DNA of 64,000 bases from Aphelenchoides besseyi (taxonomy: Eukaryota > Nematoda > Chromadorea > Rhabditida > Aphelenchoididae). Below are positions 11,846 through 22,643 of the stretch, piece by piece. Under the pieces are notes generated by a model. It was not told the origin of the DNA. It saw nothing but the letters and a program-made list of their open reading frames with translations, and did not search any database. The stretch's first letter is position 1. Every line of letters begins with the position of its first letter. Position numbers and translations under genes: made by a program. The stretch is taken from assembly GCA_024699855.1 (NCBI GenBank), contig JAMPIQ010000001.1:3534001-3598000 (forward strand). The letters run 5' to 3'.

Positions 11846-13052
11846 ATGGCGCAAAATGATGTCCCAATCAACGACGGATTTTATATGGGCCAATTCGACA
11901 TGTCGCGCACTTCTTTTTGCGACACGCTTGAAGGACGATTTGTAGTGTCAAACACTCACAAGAACATATCGATCTTCGATTTGTTCCACTCGAAAACCAC
12001 GTAAGTTTAAAAACCACATTCTTCATCTTGTTGTTTAGGAAACTTGGTGTTGATTATTCATCGGCAACAATTGATGGGATTCCGATGGAAGCATGCAAGC
12101 AACATCGGATCGTTCAAGTCTATGCATTGGACTCATATTCAATGCTTGTACGGTTTCGTTGCTCCTCTCCTGATGGTTCTTATATGGGGAGTTGCAACAC
12201 TTGACCTTGAACGTCCATTGATGATCGTCCAACAAACTATTTCGTTGTCTATCGATTATGGGGACTCTCACTCTAGTTTCATTCCACTGTCCCACTCCCG
12301 AAGCTTGCACGAAGGGTTGATCTTACAACCGTCGATGTTGAAGCCATTCCACTATTTTCTACTGAAAATGGAAAGAGGCAATCAACTCAGCGCAACTCGC
12401 ATCAACGTTCCTGTGAAGATGAGGCCATTTGGATGTTTCAACGGCGTCTTATATGGTTTGGTCGATAGTGTAGTAGGAACTACTGGCGGCGAAGAATTAA
12501 AAGTCTTCGATTTGGCTAAACTTTCGCTTTCAAACGGCGAATATGTTCAGAAAAAAGCACGTCAAATTTTGAGTTATTAAAACTTCCAAATCATGTAAGT
12601 TCTAATTCTAAACACAATTATCAACATGTTTTAATTTAGTTTTATCCATTTAAAATACCAAACAACATGTGTTGTGTTGGTAACAAGCTTTTTGTTTATA
12701 ACACTTGTCTACAAGAAAACAAGATGTTATCGCTGGATTTGGTGACATTAAAGTGGAAAAGTGAGATGATTCCCGCGAAGTCAGTACAACTACTTGGTAC
12801 TGATGGGAAACGAAGTCTCATTGTTTTTGGCGGTGGTAATTTAATCAAGCCAAATGTTTGTCGACATGTTGTCAAGTAGGTTTAAGAGTAGCTGACCATT
12901 AAAAAAACATTTTCAGTCAACCCGACAAACTTATCGATTTGGCTTGGTTCCAATTGAAACGAATCTTCGACGATCGACCGTCCTCCTACGAGTTCATTGC
13001 GCGTCAACTGCCCTACACCTTCAAACGCAAAAATCCCTTTCCACATTTGTAA
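11846..13052 (+). pseudogene. Kelch-repeat-like gene with broken reading frame
   Basis: A clear first exon starts MAQNDVPINDGFYMGQFDMS after an ATTTAG acceptor and is spliced at GTAAGT (12001) into KLGVDYSSATIDGIP...SPDGSYMGSCN. That frame then hits stops near 12195. Further coding-like segments are LARRVDLTTVDVEAIPLFS in the same frame, RMRPFGCFNGVLYGLVDSV-like kelch sequence in the +1 frame (about 12390-12580), and LPNH, spliced at GTAAGT into NMCCVGNKLFVYNTC...MLSLDLVTLKWKSEM (a typical kelch blade) back in the first frame. The last exon ends FKRKNPFPHL. Two compensating frame shifts are needed, one near the six-A run at 12554. It is either a young pseudogene, a gene with an intron I could not place, or a gene hit by homopolymer errors. 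The function is not recognisable beyond a kelch-like propeller. Confidence 0.45.
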
Positions 13053-14521
13053 CTTCCAACTCCCTTTTGTTTGTAAAGTTTAGCATAATTCTATCCTTAT
13101 TGTCTGACATCCATTAACCAATTGTTTCTTTTTCGTAATCGATGTTGTATATGATTGTATAGAAAAAATAAAGAGTACGGTGTAAAGCGCGGGATCACTT
13201 GAACTCGATTCAATTAGAAATCAGTTTTAAAGCTTTAAAATCATATGTTTGGTAGCTAATTGAAGTCAAATGACACGTAAAGAAAAAATAGTCAACTTGG
13301 ATTCGACAACAAACTCAAGTAACGGAAATCGTCGCAGCGGCGCGAAAAAGAAAATGGAATTTTGCTGGTGGATTAATCCAACAAAACGACAAGCGCTGGT
13401 CAAGATCGCTCACTTTTTGGACTCCACCAACCAAACGAATTCAAGTTGATGGCCGACCGAGATAAGAATATTCAATTTAGAAACACGTTAGGCAAAAGCG
13501 CATCAAAGACTAATCACGATTGAATCAACGATGTAAGTGAAAAGCAAAGATGGAATCAACTTGGACGTACATTCGCGGCTCCGATGAAAGCAAAATAACA
13601 ACGAGATCAAGATGCGCGAACACGAAATTTTATTGTATCCGTAGATTTGGGAAATAAATTGTGAAAAATGAAGCGTGATCAGTTGCTGAGATCAAACAAG
13701 GCAAAGATGCGAGTAATCAAAAATCAAAGGTGTAGTAACCTCCACCTTTTGATATGGGACTACTAACGAAAATGACTGAGTTTATATAACCGCAAACTTC
13801 GGTTATAAACCTTTTGTTCAGTGACCGCGAGTAATCACGATATCACAATGTGACCTTAAGGGTCATTGGAGGTCAACGAACAGATAGATGACTTAAGGGC
13901 TCGGAAAAAATTTAAAAAAGAACAATACGAAAGAAAGAAGATGACCTACGATTCAAGTCGTATCTGTAGAACAAAAACTGGAAGACATTCGGAGAAACCG
14001 TTTGGCGGCCACCGAACGCTTTTGGGCAAACGAGAGAGGCGCACATTTCAATCAGCAACAATTTAAGCGATTTGGTGGTTTTGTTCGCGTTCTGACGCAA
14101 CAAAGGGTTGATGGAAGGAAGAACTGGCTTCTTCCAAGAACCTGTGAATTCAACCATATTTCTTACAGGTATAAATTGAGAACAATCGTATAGATAGACA
14201 GTTCAACACAAGAGCATCGGAGAGTTAGTCAAACGATGAACGAACTCCAATGATCAAGACAACTCGATTCTCCTAATCTTACAACCCAAAGGGCGTGGAT
14301 CAACGTGATTAAAAAATCGCTGACTGGAGTATTTTGCGTACAAATGTAATTGCTGATCAGTTACCGTAAACCCTGAAAACCTGTTTGCTAAAGAATAATC
14401 GATAGTCGTATACAGCGGTTTCATAGATGACCAAAAAAGCCGGGCCACACGATCTGTTTGTCGTTCAGTTGAATTAGAAATGTTTATTGGCGTTTCTTAG
14501 TCGTCTATTTATTCCAACAAA
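13053..14521. other. Gene-free repeat-bearing stretch
   Basis: No credible exon chain was found. It contains two adjacent imperfect hairpins at 13724-13752 and 13780-13811, an 11-base direct repeat GCGAGTAATCA on either side of them, and copy B of the dispersed repeat at 14232-14360. The last 100 bases should include the APH-1 promoter. Confidence 0.5.
14232..14360. repeat. Dispersed repeat, copy B
   Basis: Second copy of the element at 9907-10040, in the same orientation, with about three quarters of positions matching by eye and small gaps. It carries the blocks ATGATCAAGACAAC, AATCTTACAACCCAAA and GGGCGTGGATCAACGTGA. Confidence 0.6.
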
Positions 14522-15461
14522 ATGACCGCACTGTTCGCTATTTCGTGTTTTGCCATCGCCTTCACTCCGGCACTTGCTATTTTTGTTAAGATTGTGGCCA
14601 AAGATCCACTGCGTGTTATTTTGTTCTTTTTGGGGTAGTTGTTTTTATCATTTGCTGAATGGATTCAATTGACGTTTTAGTGCGTTCTTCTGGTTGCTTT
14701 CTGTCTTGATCTCCGGACTATTCGCGTGGCCATTCTCGGCCAACATTCTGCCAATTATCTTCATATCGGCTTTGATTCAAGAAGCTGCTCGAGTTGGCTG
14801 TTTTTCGCTTTTACATCGCGCACAAAAGGACCTTGAAAAAGTGGCAGCAAACGGAGTCGAAGTCTCCAGTTTACGTTTGTCGTTTGCTTCACGTCACGTT
14901 TTGGCGGTGGTTTGTGGCTTGGGTATTGGAGTTATTTCGGCGCTGTTCATACTCGTCAATGTTCTGGCTGATTACTCCAGCGAAGGCGTCGTCGGGTTGC
15001 CGGCATCAATTTCAAAGGTAGTTCGAGCTTTTCATGTTGTTATTGTTCTGAGGCTTGCAGGATTCGAAGTATTTGAGCGTCGATCAGGCCTCATTCCCGA
15101 TATTTTATTCCGTCAGCAACTGCTTGTTGGTTCTGGACCATGTTGCTTGGACGATCATTCTTTGGGACGCGTGTCACAACTACGTTTATCGTCTGCAATC
15201 GCGTTGGTGGATGGGAGCGATAGTTCCGATTATCGCTCATTTGCTCAACAATTTATTTGTAAGTTCAACTGCTGCATCTTTTCATTCACATTGTTTCAGT
15301 CGACCTTTGCTGAACAACAGAAATCGATTGCTTTGGTTGGTCAAGCGATGGTATTTACCCTCTCGTCAATTCATTGCTACTTGATTCTCCGCAAACCGAC
15401 TCGTTTTCGTGCAATTTCCCAACGTCTGGGCATCAACGTAACTTCCGCTAATCATTCATGA
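14522..15461 (+). CDS. aph-1: APH-1, gamma-secretase subunit
   Basis: Multipass membrane scaffold subunit of gamma-secretase, which together with presenilin, nicastrin and PEN-2 cleaves Notch and other type-I proteins. Four exons. The opening LFAISCFAIAFTPALAIF and KDPLRVILFFLGAFFWLLS match the first two membrane segments of the family. QEAARVGCFSLLHRAQKDLEK, RHVLAVVCGLGIGVISALFILVNVLADYSSEGVVG (with the GxxxG-like glycine run), HVAWTIILWDAC and PIIAHLLNNL cover the rest. The two histidines of the conserved membrane segments (WTIILWDACHN region and IAHLLNN) are present. Tail-to-tail with the P4-ATPase downstream. Confidence 0.95.
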
Positions 15462-15763
15462 GATCTCGCATTCTTAGCTCGTTCTGTGTGCGGATAATCG
15501 ACACATAAATGAATTCAATGATTAGACGTTTTATTCGTGTTCATATCTGACACAGTTTGTTTGTACGACAAATCACAAATTTGGGAAAAAAAGCAGACAC
15601 CGTTTCAGGACGATACTACAGTACAATTTCAAAATGGGGAAAAATATTAAAGCTCGAAAGAACAAAACGTTATCATGCACAAACGGAGAGAATAATTACA
15701 ACGCCCGCTAAGAATTAGAATGTACGAAGAAGCCCGTAGATTGAACAATTCAATTCGTTCTTG

Positions 15764-18700
15764 TCAATTCACTTTCGCATATGACGGTGGTGAGAACTTT
15801 CGTCGAAGGAACTTGATCACGTAGAGTGGAGCACAGGAAATCAGTGTGATCGCCGTAGTTTTCGTAATAAAAACCCAAGACAAAACGAACTGACGATCGA
15901 AGAACTTGTCCAACACCACCAACGAAACCGCGTATAAACCCAAAGACAAAACTTGAGCCACAAGCATCGCCCAATGCCTGAAAATCAACAACTCAAGAGG
16001 CTCTTCAACGATCACTGACCACGTATGAATAGTCATTGCCACCATAATCAACTCGGTTACAATCAACGCAGAGAAACTGATCGAAACGACGTGAATGAAA
16101 TCCGAATCAAATGCCACCAATGCTCCGTACATGATAATTGAACCTAAATTCAAGCATCATAAGTCGATTGCAAACCAATAGAAACCTTGATAGATGCTGA
16201 TCAGAACCCAAATACAAAATGTTTTGTACGACAGGGATCTTCCTTTTCCAAGTTCTTTGTATAGCTCCGGATAAGTGAGCGCATTTTCAGCCGTAACATC
16301 ACGATCAACAACCAACGAAAACACTGGCAACATCGTGTAAGCAGTTGAGTAAGCAACCATTAGCACTCCCTGATATAACGAAACTGACGCAAAATAGAAG
16401 ACACATGAGAAAATTGCCTGTAAATTCAAGAGCCATTGTTTGTTGAATCTTCTGAAACCTCACCTGCATGGTTGAAATGATCAGGCCACGATGCATAACG
16501 AACTGAGACAACGCGCACGATCGCTTGTAACAGAAACGTCCGTGAACCAAAAGCAAACGACAAATGTGACTGAACTGAGTGATTGAAAAATCGGCAGCCA
16601 ACGACGCTTGTTTTCCTACAAATCATTAAGTGTATACGAATACGTCAAAGCCTAAACAAACCTTCATTAGCATCAATACCGATTCCAGCATGTGCGGCTT
16701 GAATCATCGAAACATCATTTCCACCGTCACCAACTGCCGCAACGCGCAGTGGTTTTCGATATCGTTTGAGTAAAGTAACAATTTGAGCCTTCTGTTCCGG
16801 TGAGCATCGACAACAAACCACAGCTGTACACGCACAAACGAGCTCAGCCACTTCGGCTTCGTAATATTGAAGACAAACGTTCAGTGCTGATCCGGGCATT
16901 ACAAGTGCAACATCATTCTTCCTAAACAAAAAGTTAAGAACTTGATTTGCTACACATACTTTCGCAACGCATTCAATTCGTTGTGTGCATCAGTTCGAGT
17001 TTCCACTTGTCCAAATACGTGAATGTTATCCGACTTCGAAAACAAACCGGAGGACTTGGCGATACAAATTGCGGTTTCAAGTTTGTCTCCGGTTAACATC
17101 CAAACGCGAATACCGGCATTTCTCAACAACTCCAATGACGTGGTCACTTCATCTTGAAGACGATCCTCGACACCGGTTAAGCAGAGTAAGTGCAAATCGG
17201 CTTCCAAACGTTGAACAACAGCGGCCATTCGTTCGACGCGATTAAGAACGTCCATTTTTGCTTCTTTGTATTGTCGATTGAACTCGGCCAATTGTTCGGG
17301 AGTTAGCACTTTCTTTGCAACAACCAACGTTCGCAATCCTTCACGCGCCATATTCGAACACTCTTCGTCCAACCAATCGTTGTAGAGAACCATTTTTGAC
17401 CTGTAACAAGCCAATAAACTATGTTGAATCTTATAGCTCACATGACAGTATCAGCTCCCTTCATGATCAGCGAGATTTCATCAGTGGTCTCATCTCGAAT
17501 AATAATTCCCATGCGTTTTGTTTCGGATGTGAAGGGAAACAGATGAATGATCTCGAAACTCTTCGTAATTCCATTTCTCAGTTGCAATTGCATCGAGTTC
17601 AAATCCCGTTGAGCCAATTTAACTCCAACCTGATCGGTCCACTGCACAAGTGCGACTTCGTCCGGTGATGCCGCTTGATAAGACATTGTGCCGTTTTCGT
17701 AGATGGGAGTCACGTTGTGACAAAGTGCGATAGCTTCGACGGCTGTTTGCAGTTTAACGGAAAACGAATTGCGTGCCAAACGACCGGCATAAGCGCTTTC
17801 AACGTGAGTCCTGAAAGATGTTCAAATGATTGGTTTTCCCGAAGAAACTCACATGATGTCGCTAAATGCATCACAACCAAAAGACACGGTGCCCAAGTGG
17901 ATTTTCTTGAAACGCATTTCGTTCATAGTCAAAGTCCCGGTTTTATCGGAAAGCAGAAACGAAATTCTTCCCAACTCTTCAGGGATGGTCGAACTTCGGA
18001 CCACAGTCTCCGGAATTCTTTTGTCACGTCCGATTTGCCACGAATAGAAGAACTTTGCCATGTCCAAGTTGACACGCAACGAAATCGGAATAATGTACGA
18101 GAAGAGGAGTATGAAACGCATTAGATAACGATACCAATTACTATCAAGTCCCTTCATGATAACCATTGTAACGGCCAGAACAATGACAAAACAAAACAAT
18201 ATTTTCGTCAAATTGTTCACCTAAATAGATGTTAAACTCTAGAGTAGTGGTCGTGACTTACTTCCAAATCCAAAAGTCCAACCTTGCTTTCCGGAAGTGT
18301 TGTTCCAAGAGCGCCTAGATTTGATTTTAAGTTTCAATCTTTCATAGCAACAATATTACCACGTGTTTCGTTTCCGACGTAGATCACCAAACCAACTGCT
18401 CGACCCGATGCAAGAACAGTGTTCGCCCACATAACGTTGTCCACACTCAGAGCGCCGTCTTCATATTTGTCATTGAGAAAAACCTAAACAAAACTAGTAA
18501 CCTATGTTCCTCATAATACTTACACGGTAAGTTCCGACAAATGCGTGGATATCCTTCTGAGGTTTTTCGGCATAGATTTCGCAATTGATGTCTAGAATCT
18601 GCTAAAATCAGATGATTAACAAACGTCTTGCAATCTTCGTAGACGTACGCTCTCTTCAATCAAATTTTGAGTGTAGGGCATTGCAATTCGAAGTTTCCAG

Positions 18701-19763
18701 TCCGTTTCACCATCCAGTTGATCGGTTCGAATGAAACAAGCTCCAGACTTTTCGGTTGTTCTCAGCAAAACGACATCCGCCGGAATGCGTTTGTCCTTTT
18801 CGATGATAATCAGATCTCCGACTTGGATGTCACTAAAACTCCTTCTGATGTCCACCAGTGAGTTCAATGTCACTTACGAGCTTTCAACCGGGACTCGGCC
18901 TTCGTTGATCGTTATCTTTTCGTATTTCGCACTGTTCAGCTCTCGATCACGAAGAAAACGAATGAAGTCATCGTAGGACTCACGAATCAACGTAACCAGT
19001 AAGACAAATCCCTAAAACATCAAATAACTGACAATAAAACTGATCGAGACTTACCAGTGGACCCCAATATGTGATGGGCGAACCAATTTGAATTGCTAAA
19101 TCGAAACGTTCAGAATCGCATTTAAAGACTTCGTACCGGGAATGAATTGCGAACAAGCCATCAATAAGAAGTAGAGATTTAAGAAGAACTTGAATTGCTG
19201 ATACAAGACTAATGGAATGAATGTGAAAATGTTGTATTTCTGATTGCACACAACATTCTGAGGAAAGCCATGACCATGAGTGTTGATCGGTCCATGACCA
19301 ACTCGAATGGTTCGAGAATGGAACGTCTTCCGCCGTTGAAATAAGTTACGGCAGCACCTGAAAATACTCAAATCATTAACATTCTCGTTGAACAACATAC
19401 GAAGACTCTTTTTCGTTGACCCGATATACTCGATTTTTTCGACCCATTGACTATCTTGCAGCGAAAAATTTATGTTTCCTCGTCGAACAACATTATTCAA
19501 CGACAAGTTTGTAAAAACGAAATTTAATCCGATTTCCCGCAATGGTCAAGGCAATGGAAGTGGTGAGTTATTCCCGCCACGGTTTCAAACCCCCCGATCA
19601 AAACATACCGAAACATGCTGTTGAGGAAGTTGAAGCTACGTCTGTTGGTGTTGTTACTGGACAAAAGACGGATGTTATCTTGGGTATTTTCGTCACTCAT
19701 TAATGGAGTCTCTTCCGTGAGCCAGTCTTCACCGTCTCTAGTCCTCGAGAATGCGAAGCGCAT
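15764..19763 (-). CDS. tat-5: P4-ATPase phospholipid flippase of the ATP9/Neo1 class (TAT-5)
   Basis: Phospholipid flippase of endosome/Golgi/plasma membrane. In C. elegans TAT-5 keeps phosphatidylethanolamine off the outer leaflet and limits extracellular vesicle budding. Segments in order: [10 protein letters not shown]...[12 protein letters not shown] and [41 protein letters not shown] (actuator), [25 protein letters not shown] (phosphorylated Asp), [52 protein letters not shown], and a C-terminal membrane domain ending [15 protein letters not shown], the class-2 ending. The ATG at 19763 ([14 protein letters not shown]) is the only one in the first exon, though an upstream exon is possible. 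At least ten short introns. Confidence 0.95.
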
Positions 19764-20016
19764 AAAAAGCGCCGAAATCACAAAAACTTTGGCTCGTTTC
19801 TGGTCCAACGACTTCTGAAAATGTTCATCGGATTACAACATGAATCATGAAAGCGAACGACTGACGGAAAAGCAACCAATTTGCTGCACGAGAACCGTGT
19901 TTTCAATAAGACAACAAAGTTTACCGCAAACTATTGGAATCGACGGCTGAATTGTCGCTCGTTCTTGCGACCTTGCGAGATTAATCGACAATTCGATATT
20001 ACTTTACGTATTCAAG

Positions 20017-20457
20017 ATGACTAGCAATCAACTGCCGGAGCAAGCGAAGACTTTATCTCCACTTTTCTCGTCCAAATTTGGTGACATTTATTCGTTGGCA
20101 AACTCACAACAAGGTAAGAAGCTGAAATCTTATGAAATTATCGCGATTTACAGGACAAGTTTGCGCGTTTTTCGAAGCTCAATTCTATCGTTGCATGGAA
20201 GCGTTTGGTAGCAAATTGGGACGAAAATACTGCGATCTGGAACATCGCGATTATTATGAGTGTGTTACGAAAGAGAAACAAGTGAGTTGCTCAATAGATT
20301 TCGGTTTTATTGAATTTAGCTCAAACGCTCTCGTGCCATTCAACAGGAGCGTATAAAGCAGTATCTTCAAGGCAAACGCTCAACGGTCTACGAAGATAAT
20401 CATCCGATTATTGGCGATTATCAACCCGACCATTTTTCGAACAATCGTATCTTTTGA
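20017..20457 (+). CDS. NADH:ubiquinone oxidoreductase subunit S5 (NDUFS5)
   Basis: Accessory twin-CX9C subunit of mitochondrial complex I, imported to the intermembrane-space side through the Mia40 route. Exons 20017-20113, 20154-20281 and 20320-20457 sum to 363 nt, 120 residues. The cysteine frame is GQVCAFFEAQFYRCMEAFG and KYCDLEHRDYYECVTKEKQ, followed by a basic helix LKRSRAIQQERIKQYLQGK, which matches the family. AATAAA lies at 20511-20516 and the downstream DET1 start is 163 bases after this stop, so the two look like an operon. Confidence 0.9.
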
Positions 20458-20510
20458 GCTGACTGCCATGTGATTGTGTTCAGCCTTTGTCTCTATTTGT
20501 ACTGAAGGCG

Positions 20511-20516
20511 AATAAA
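20511..20516 (+). terminator. Poly(A) signal of NDUFS5, operon-internal
   Basis: AATAAA about 97 bases before the TTCCAG acceptor-like site (ending 20613) that precedes the DET1 ATG at 20620. Confidence 0.55.
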
Positions 20517-20619
20517 ATGTATAGGTTAATAAGTGGATATTGATGTCTGAAACAGATTGAATCTTCTCTACATATCTCGACGTATTCATTTGATTCATGA
20601 AATCCAATTCCAGGAGACA

Positions 20620-22508
20620 ATGATTCCAGCGGATCGTTTGAGTAAAATCTACAGCAAAGAATGGTGTCGTCGACATCGAAAACGTCCGCTTCACATTCTC
20701 GATATACTCAAACGTCGAGAGTTGGGTACCGCAAAACCAGGTGTGTTGTTCATCAACAAGATTGATCTTATTTATTTATAGGAACATTTTTCTTAAACGG
20801 CAGTCGCGAGTTCTATCAATGCATGAAAATGGAAAAAACGTGTAGTGTTCCGTTCACTAATTTTACTCCAATGCGATTCACACCTGATGGTCACCAACTG
20901 GTTTACTTCAATACGGCAACACAAGAAGTTAAAGTCAGTTGGTACAACGGAGTTACGGCCATTCGACAGCCAGAAAACGACAATGCAGAGGTGAGGAACA
21001 TTGAGCACAGTTTTTAGACCGTTTTTTAAACTTTAGCCCTTATTTTCCAATCATTTTACAATACAAATTGATCGTTACGATCGAACGGCGACCTTGTGCA
21101 AGGAGTTGTGTTTGATTACAGCCGACTCGAGGCACATGGTTATCGCTTATGTGGTTTCGGTTGGTGATGGAGCCGCTCTTTTGCATCAAATGATGAGTAC
21201 GAATGAATCGGTTTCGCCCTCTGGTGGAATTGAACATACAGTCTTTCTATCAGTTGATCTCAAGGTTTGTTTCTGTTCGTTGATTAACACAAAAACTAAA
21301 TGTCAGAAAGGAATGGTTTCGGATATTCTACGAATGGATTACGACTCAGTTCGAATTCCTGCTGCCGTCTATTTAGTTGATCGGACTTTTGGTGTACTTT
21401 CTGTTCAGCATCAAATTATTTACATTTTCAAGTTGGACTCAGTTACTGGTGTGTTTGGTAAAATACGTGAAATTGGAAGGAAGTTGTACGCGGACGACGA
21501 AGAGCTGTTCTTACGCTTCGATCAACATCAATATTCGGGAATGACTGAACGAGTTTATACTGGTAAATTTATGAGAAGCAGCTAGAAATTAAGCTCAGTT
21601 TAGGTTTCCGACAACGTTTCCTTACTTATTTGTATAAAACACATAAAAGAGCCGGTAGTTCTCAAGATTATCTTCGATCGATACACCACTACAAATCTCT
21701 TAAATTACAACGAATGCAATTCCTTGGTCCAGATATTTTGCTCATAAGATTGGGAATTGGCGGTAAGCACGTCACACTAAGTAATAACTTGGAGACTCAA
21801 TTTCAGCAAGTCCAGAACAGTGTGCACGAAAAGAAGACGACAAATCTCCAGCAATGTTTGTTATCTTTGACTGGAGAGAAGCAGAGATTCTTGCCATTTT
21901 CAATCGATCATCTGAACTTTTGTTTAAACTTTTCGTCAACTTCTCTGAAACATTTCGTAACGGTTCGATTGTTCAAAATAACTTTCCAACGACAATGGAA
22001 CACTGTCAGCTATTACGTGAACATCACGATAGCATAATCGATGCATGGGTGGCAACAAGTAAGTGATTTTTAGCTTGTTTGTCTTATCGCTTTGCAGGTA
22101 CACCGGATAGTGCATTAGAAGTCAGGAATCGTGTCCTAAACGTTCTACCGTGTTTGGGAACTGGAACTCCAATGTTTACTCCATTTCTCGATGCACATTA
22201 TTTCAGTTTTGAAGAGCGTATTTTACCATACATTGAAAACACAAGATTCTCATCAAATCAAGAAGTCAAGTGAGTTAGTTGCTTGAAAGCAAAAAACTTT
22301 TTCCTGTTTTAGAATATTCTGTCGTAAAACCTGTGCTCCAATTTTATACATCAATCTCCAGAAACATGTCACATCAGAAACGTCTTTCATGCGTCTGCTA
22401 TTTCACCCTTACGATCCGCTGGTTCTTCTTTCCGATCGATTCTGTACGGACTCTCGAATCACCATCTTCAGTTTGCCAGTAGTTAAAGATGAACCAAGAG
22501 ATTTATGA
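20620..22508 (+). CDS. DET1 homologue (CUL4-DDB1-COP1 adaptor)
   Basis: DET1 is a nuclear substrate-adaptor component that bridges DDB1-CUL4 ubiquitin ligase and COP1. Matching blocks: REFYQCMKMEKTC..PFTNFTPMRFTPDGHQLVYF (N-terminal beta-propeller entry), ELCLITADSRHMVIAYV, SVDLK, MDYDSVRIPAAVYLVDRTFGVLSVQHQIIYIFKL, IREIGRKLYADDEE, FRQRFLTYLYKTHKRAGS, LQRMQFLGPDILLIRLG, MFVIFDWREAEILAIFNRSS, and the C-terminal ETSFMRLLFHPYDPLVLLSDR ending PRDL. About ten short exons. The start at 20620 follows a TTCCAG site and encodes MIPADRLSKIYSKEW. AATAAA at 22525-22530. Confidence 0.88.
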
Positions 22509-22524
22509 TTGCAACTTCACGTAA

Positions 22525-22530
22525 AATAAA
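22525..22530 (+). terminator. Poly(A) signal of DET1 gene
   Basis: AATAAA 16 bases after the stop codon. The convergent FBXO28-like gene ends at 22644. Confidence 0.6.
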
Positions 22531-22643
22531 TTTTATTTGACTATCCTTTTCTGCTTAATGTTAATCGGAACGCTGAAACTTGTAACAGAAATAATAACAT
22601 ACAACAGTTTGGAACAAAGTTTTGAGCAAGAGAGAGGAAGTGG

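Noticed and set aside
14522..15461. Functional clustering of APH-1 with nicalin as a gamma-secretase locus
   Set aside because: Nicalin is nicastrin-like but not part of gamma-secretase, the genes are 7 kb and one unrelated gene apart, and no other subunit is present.
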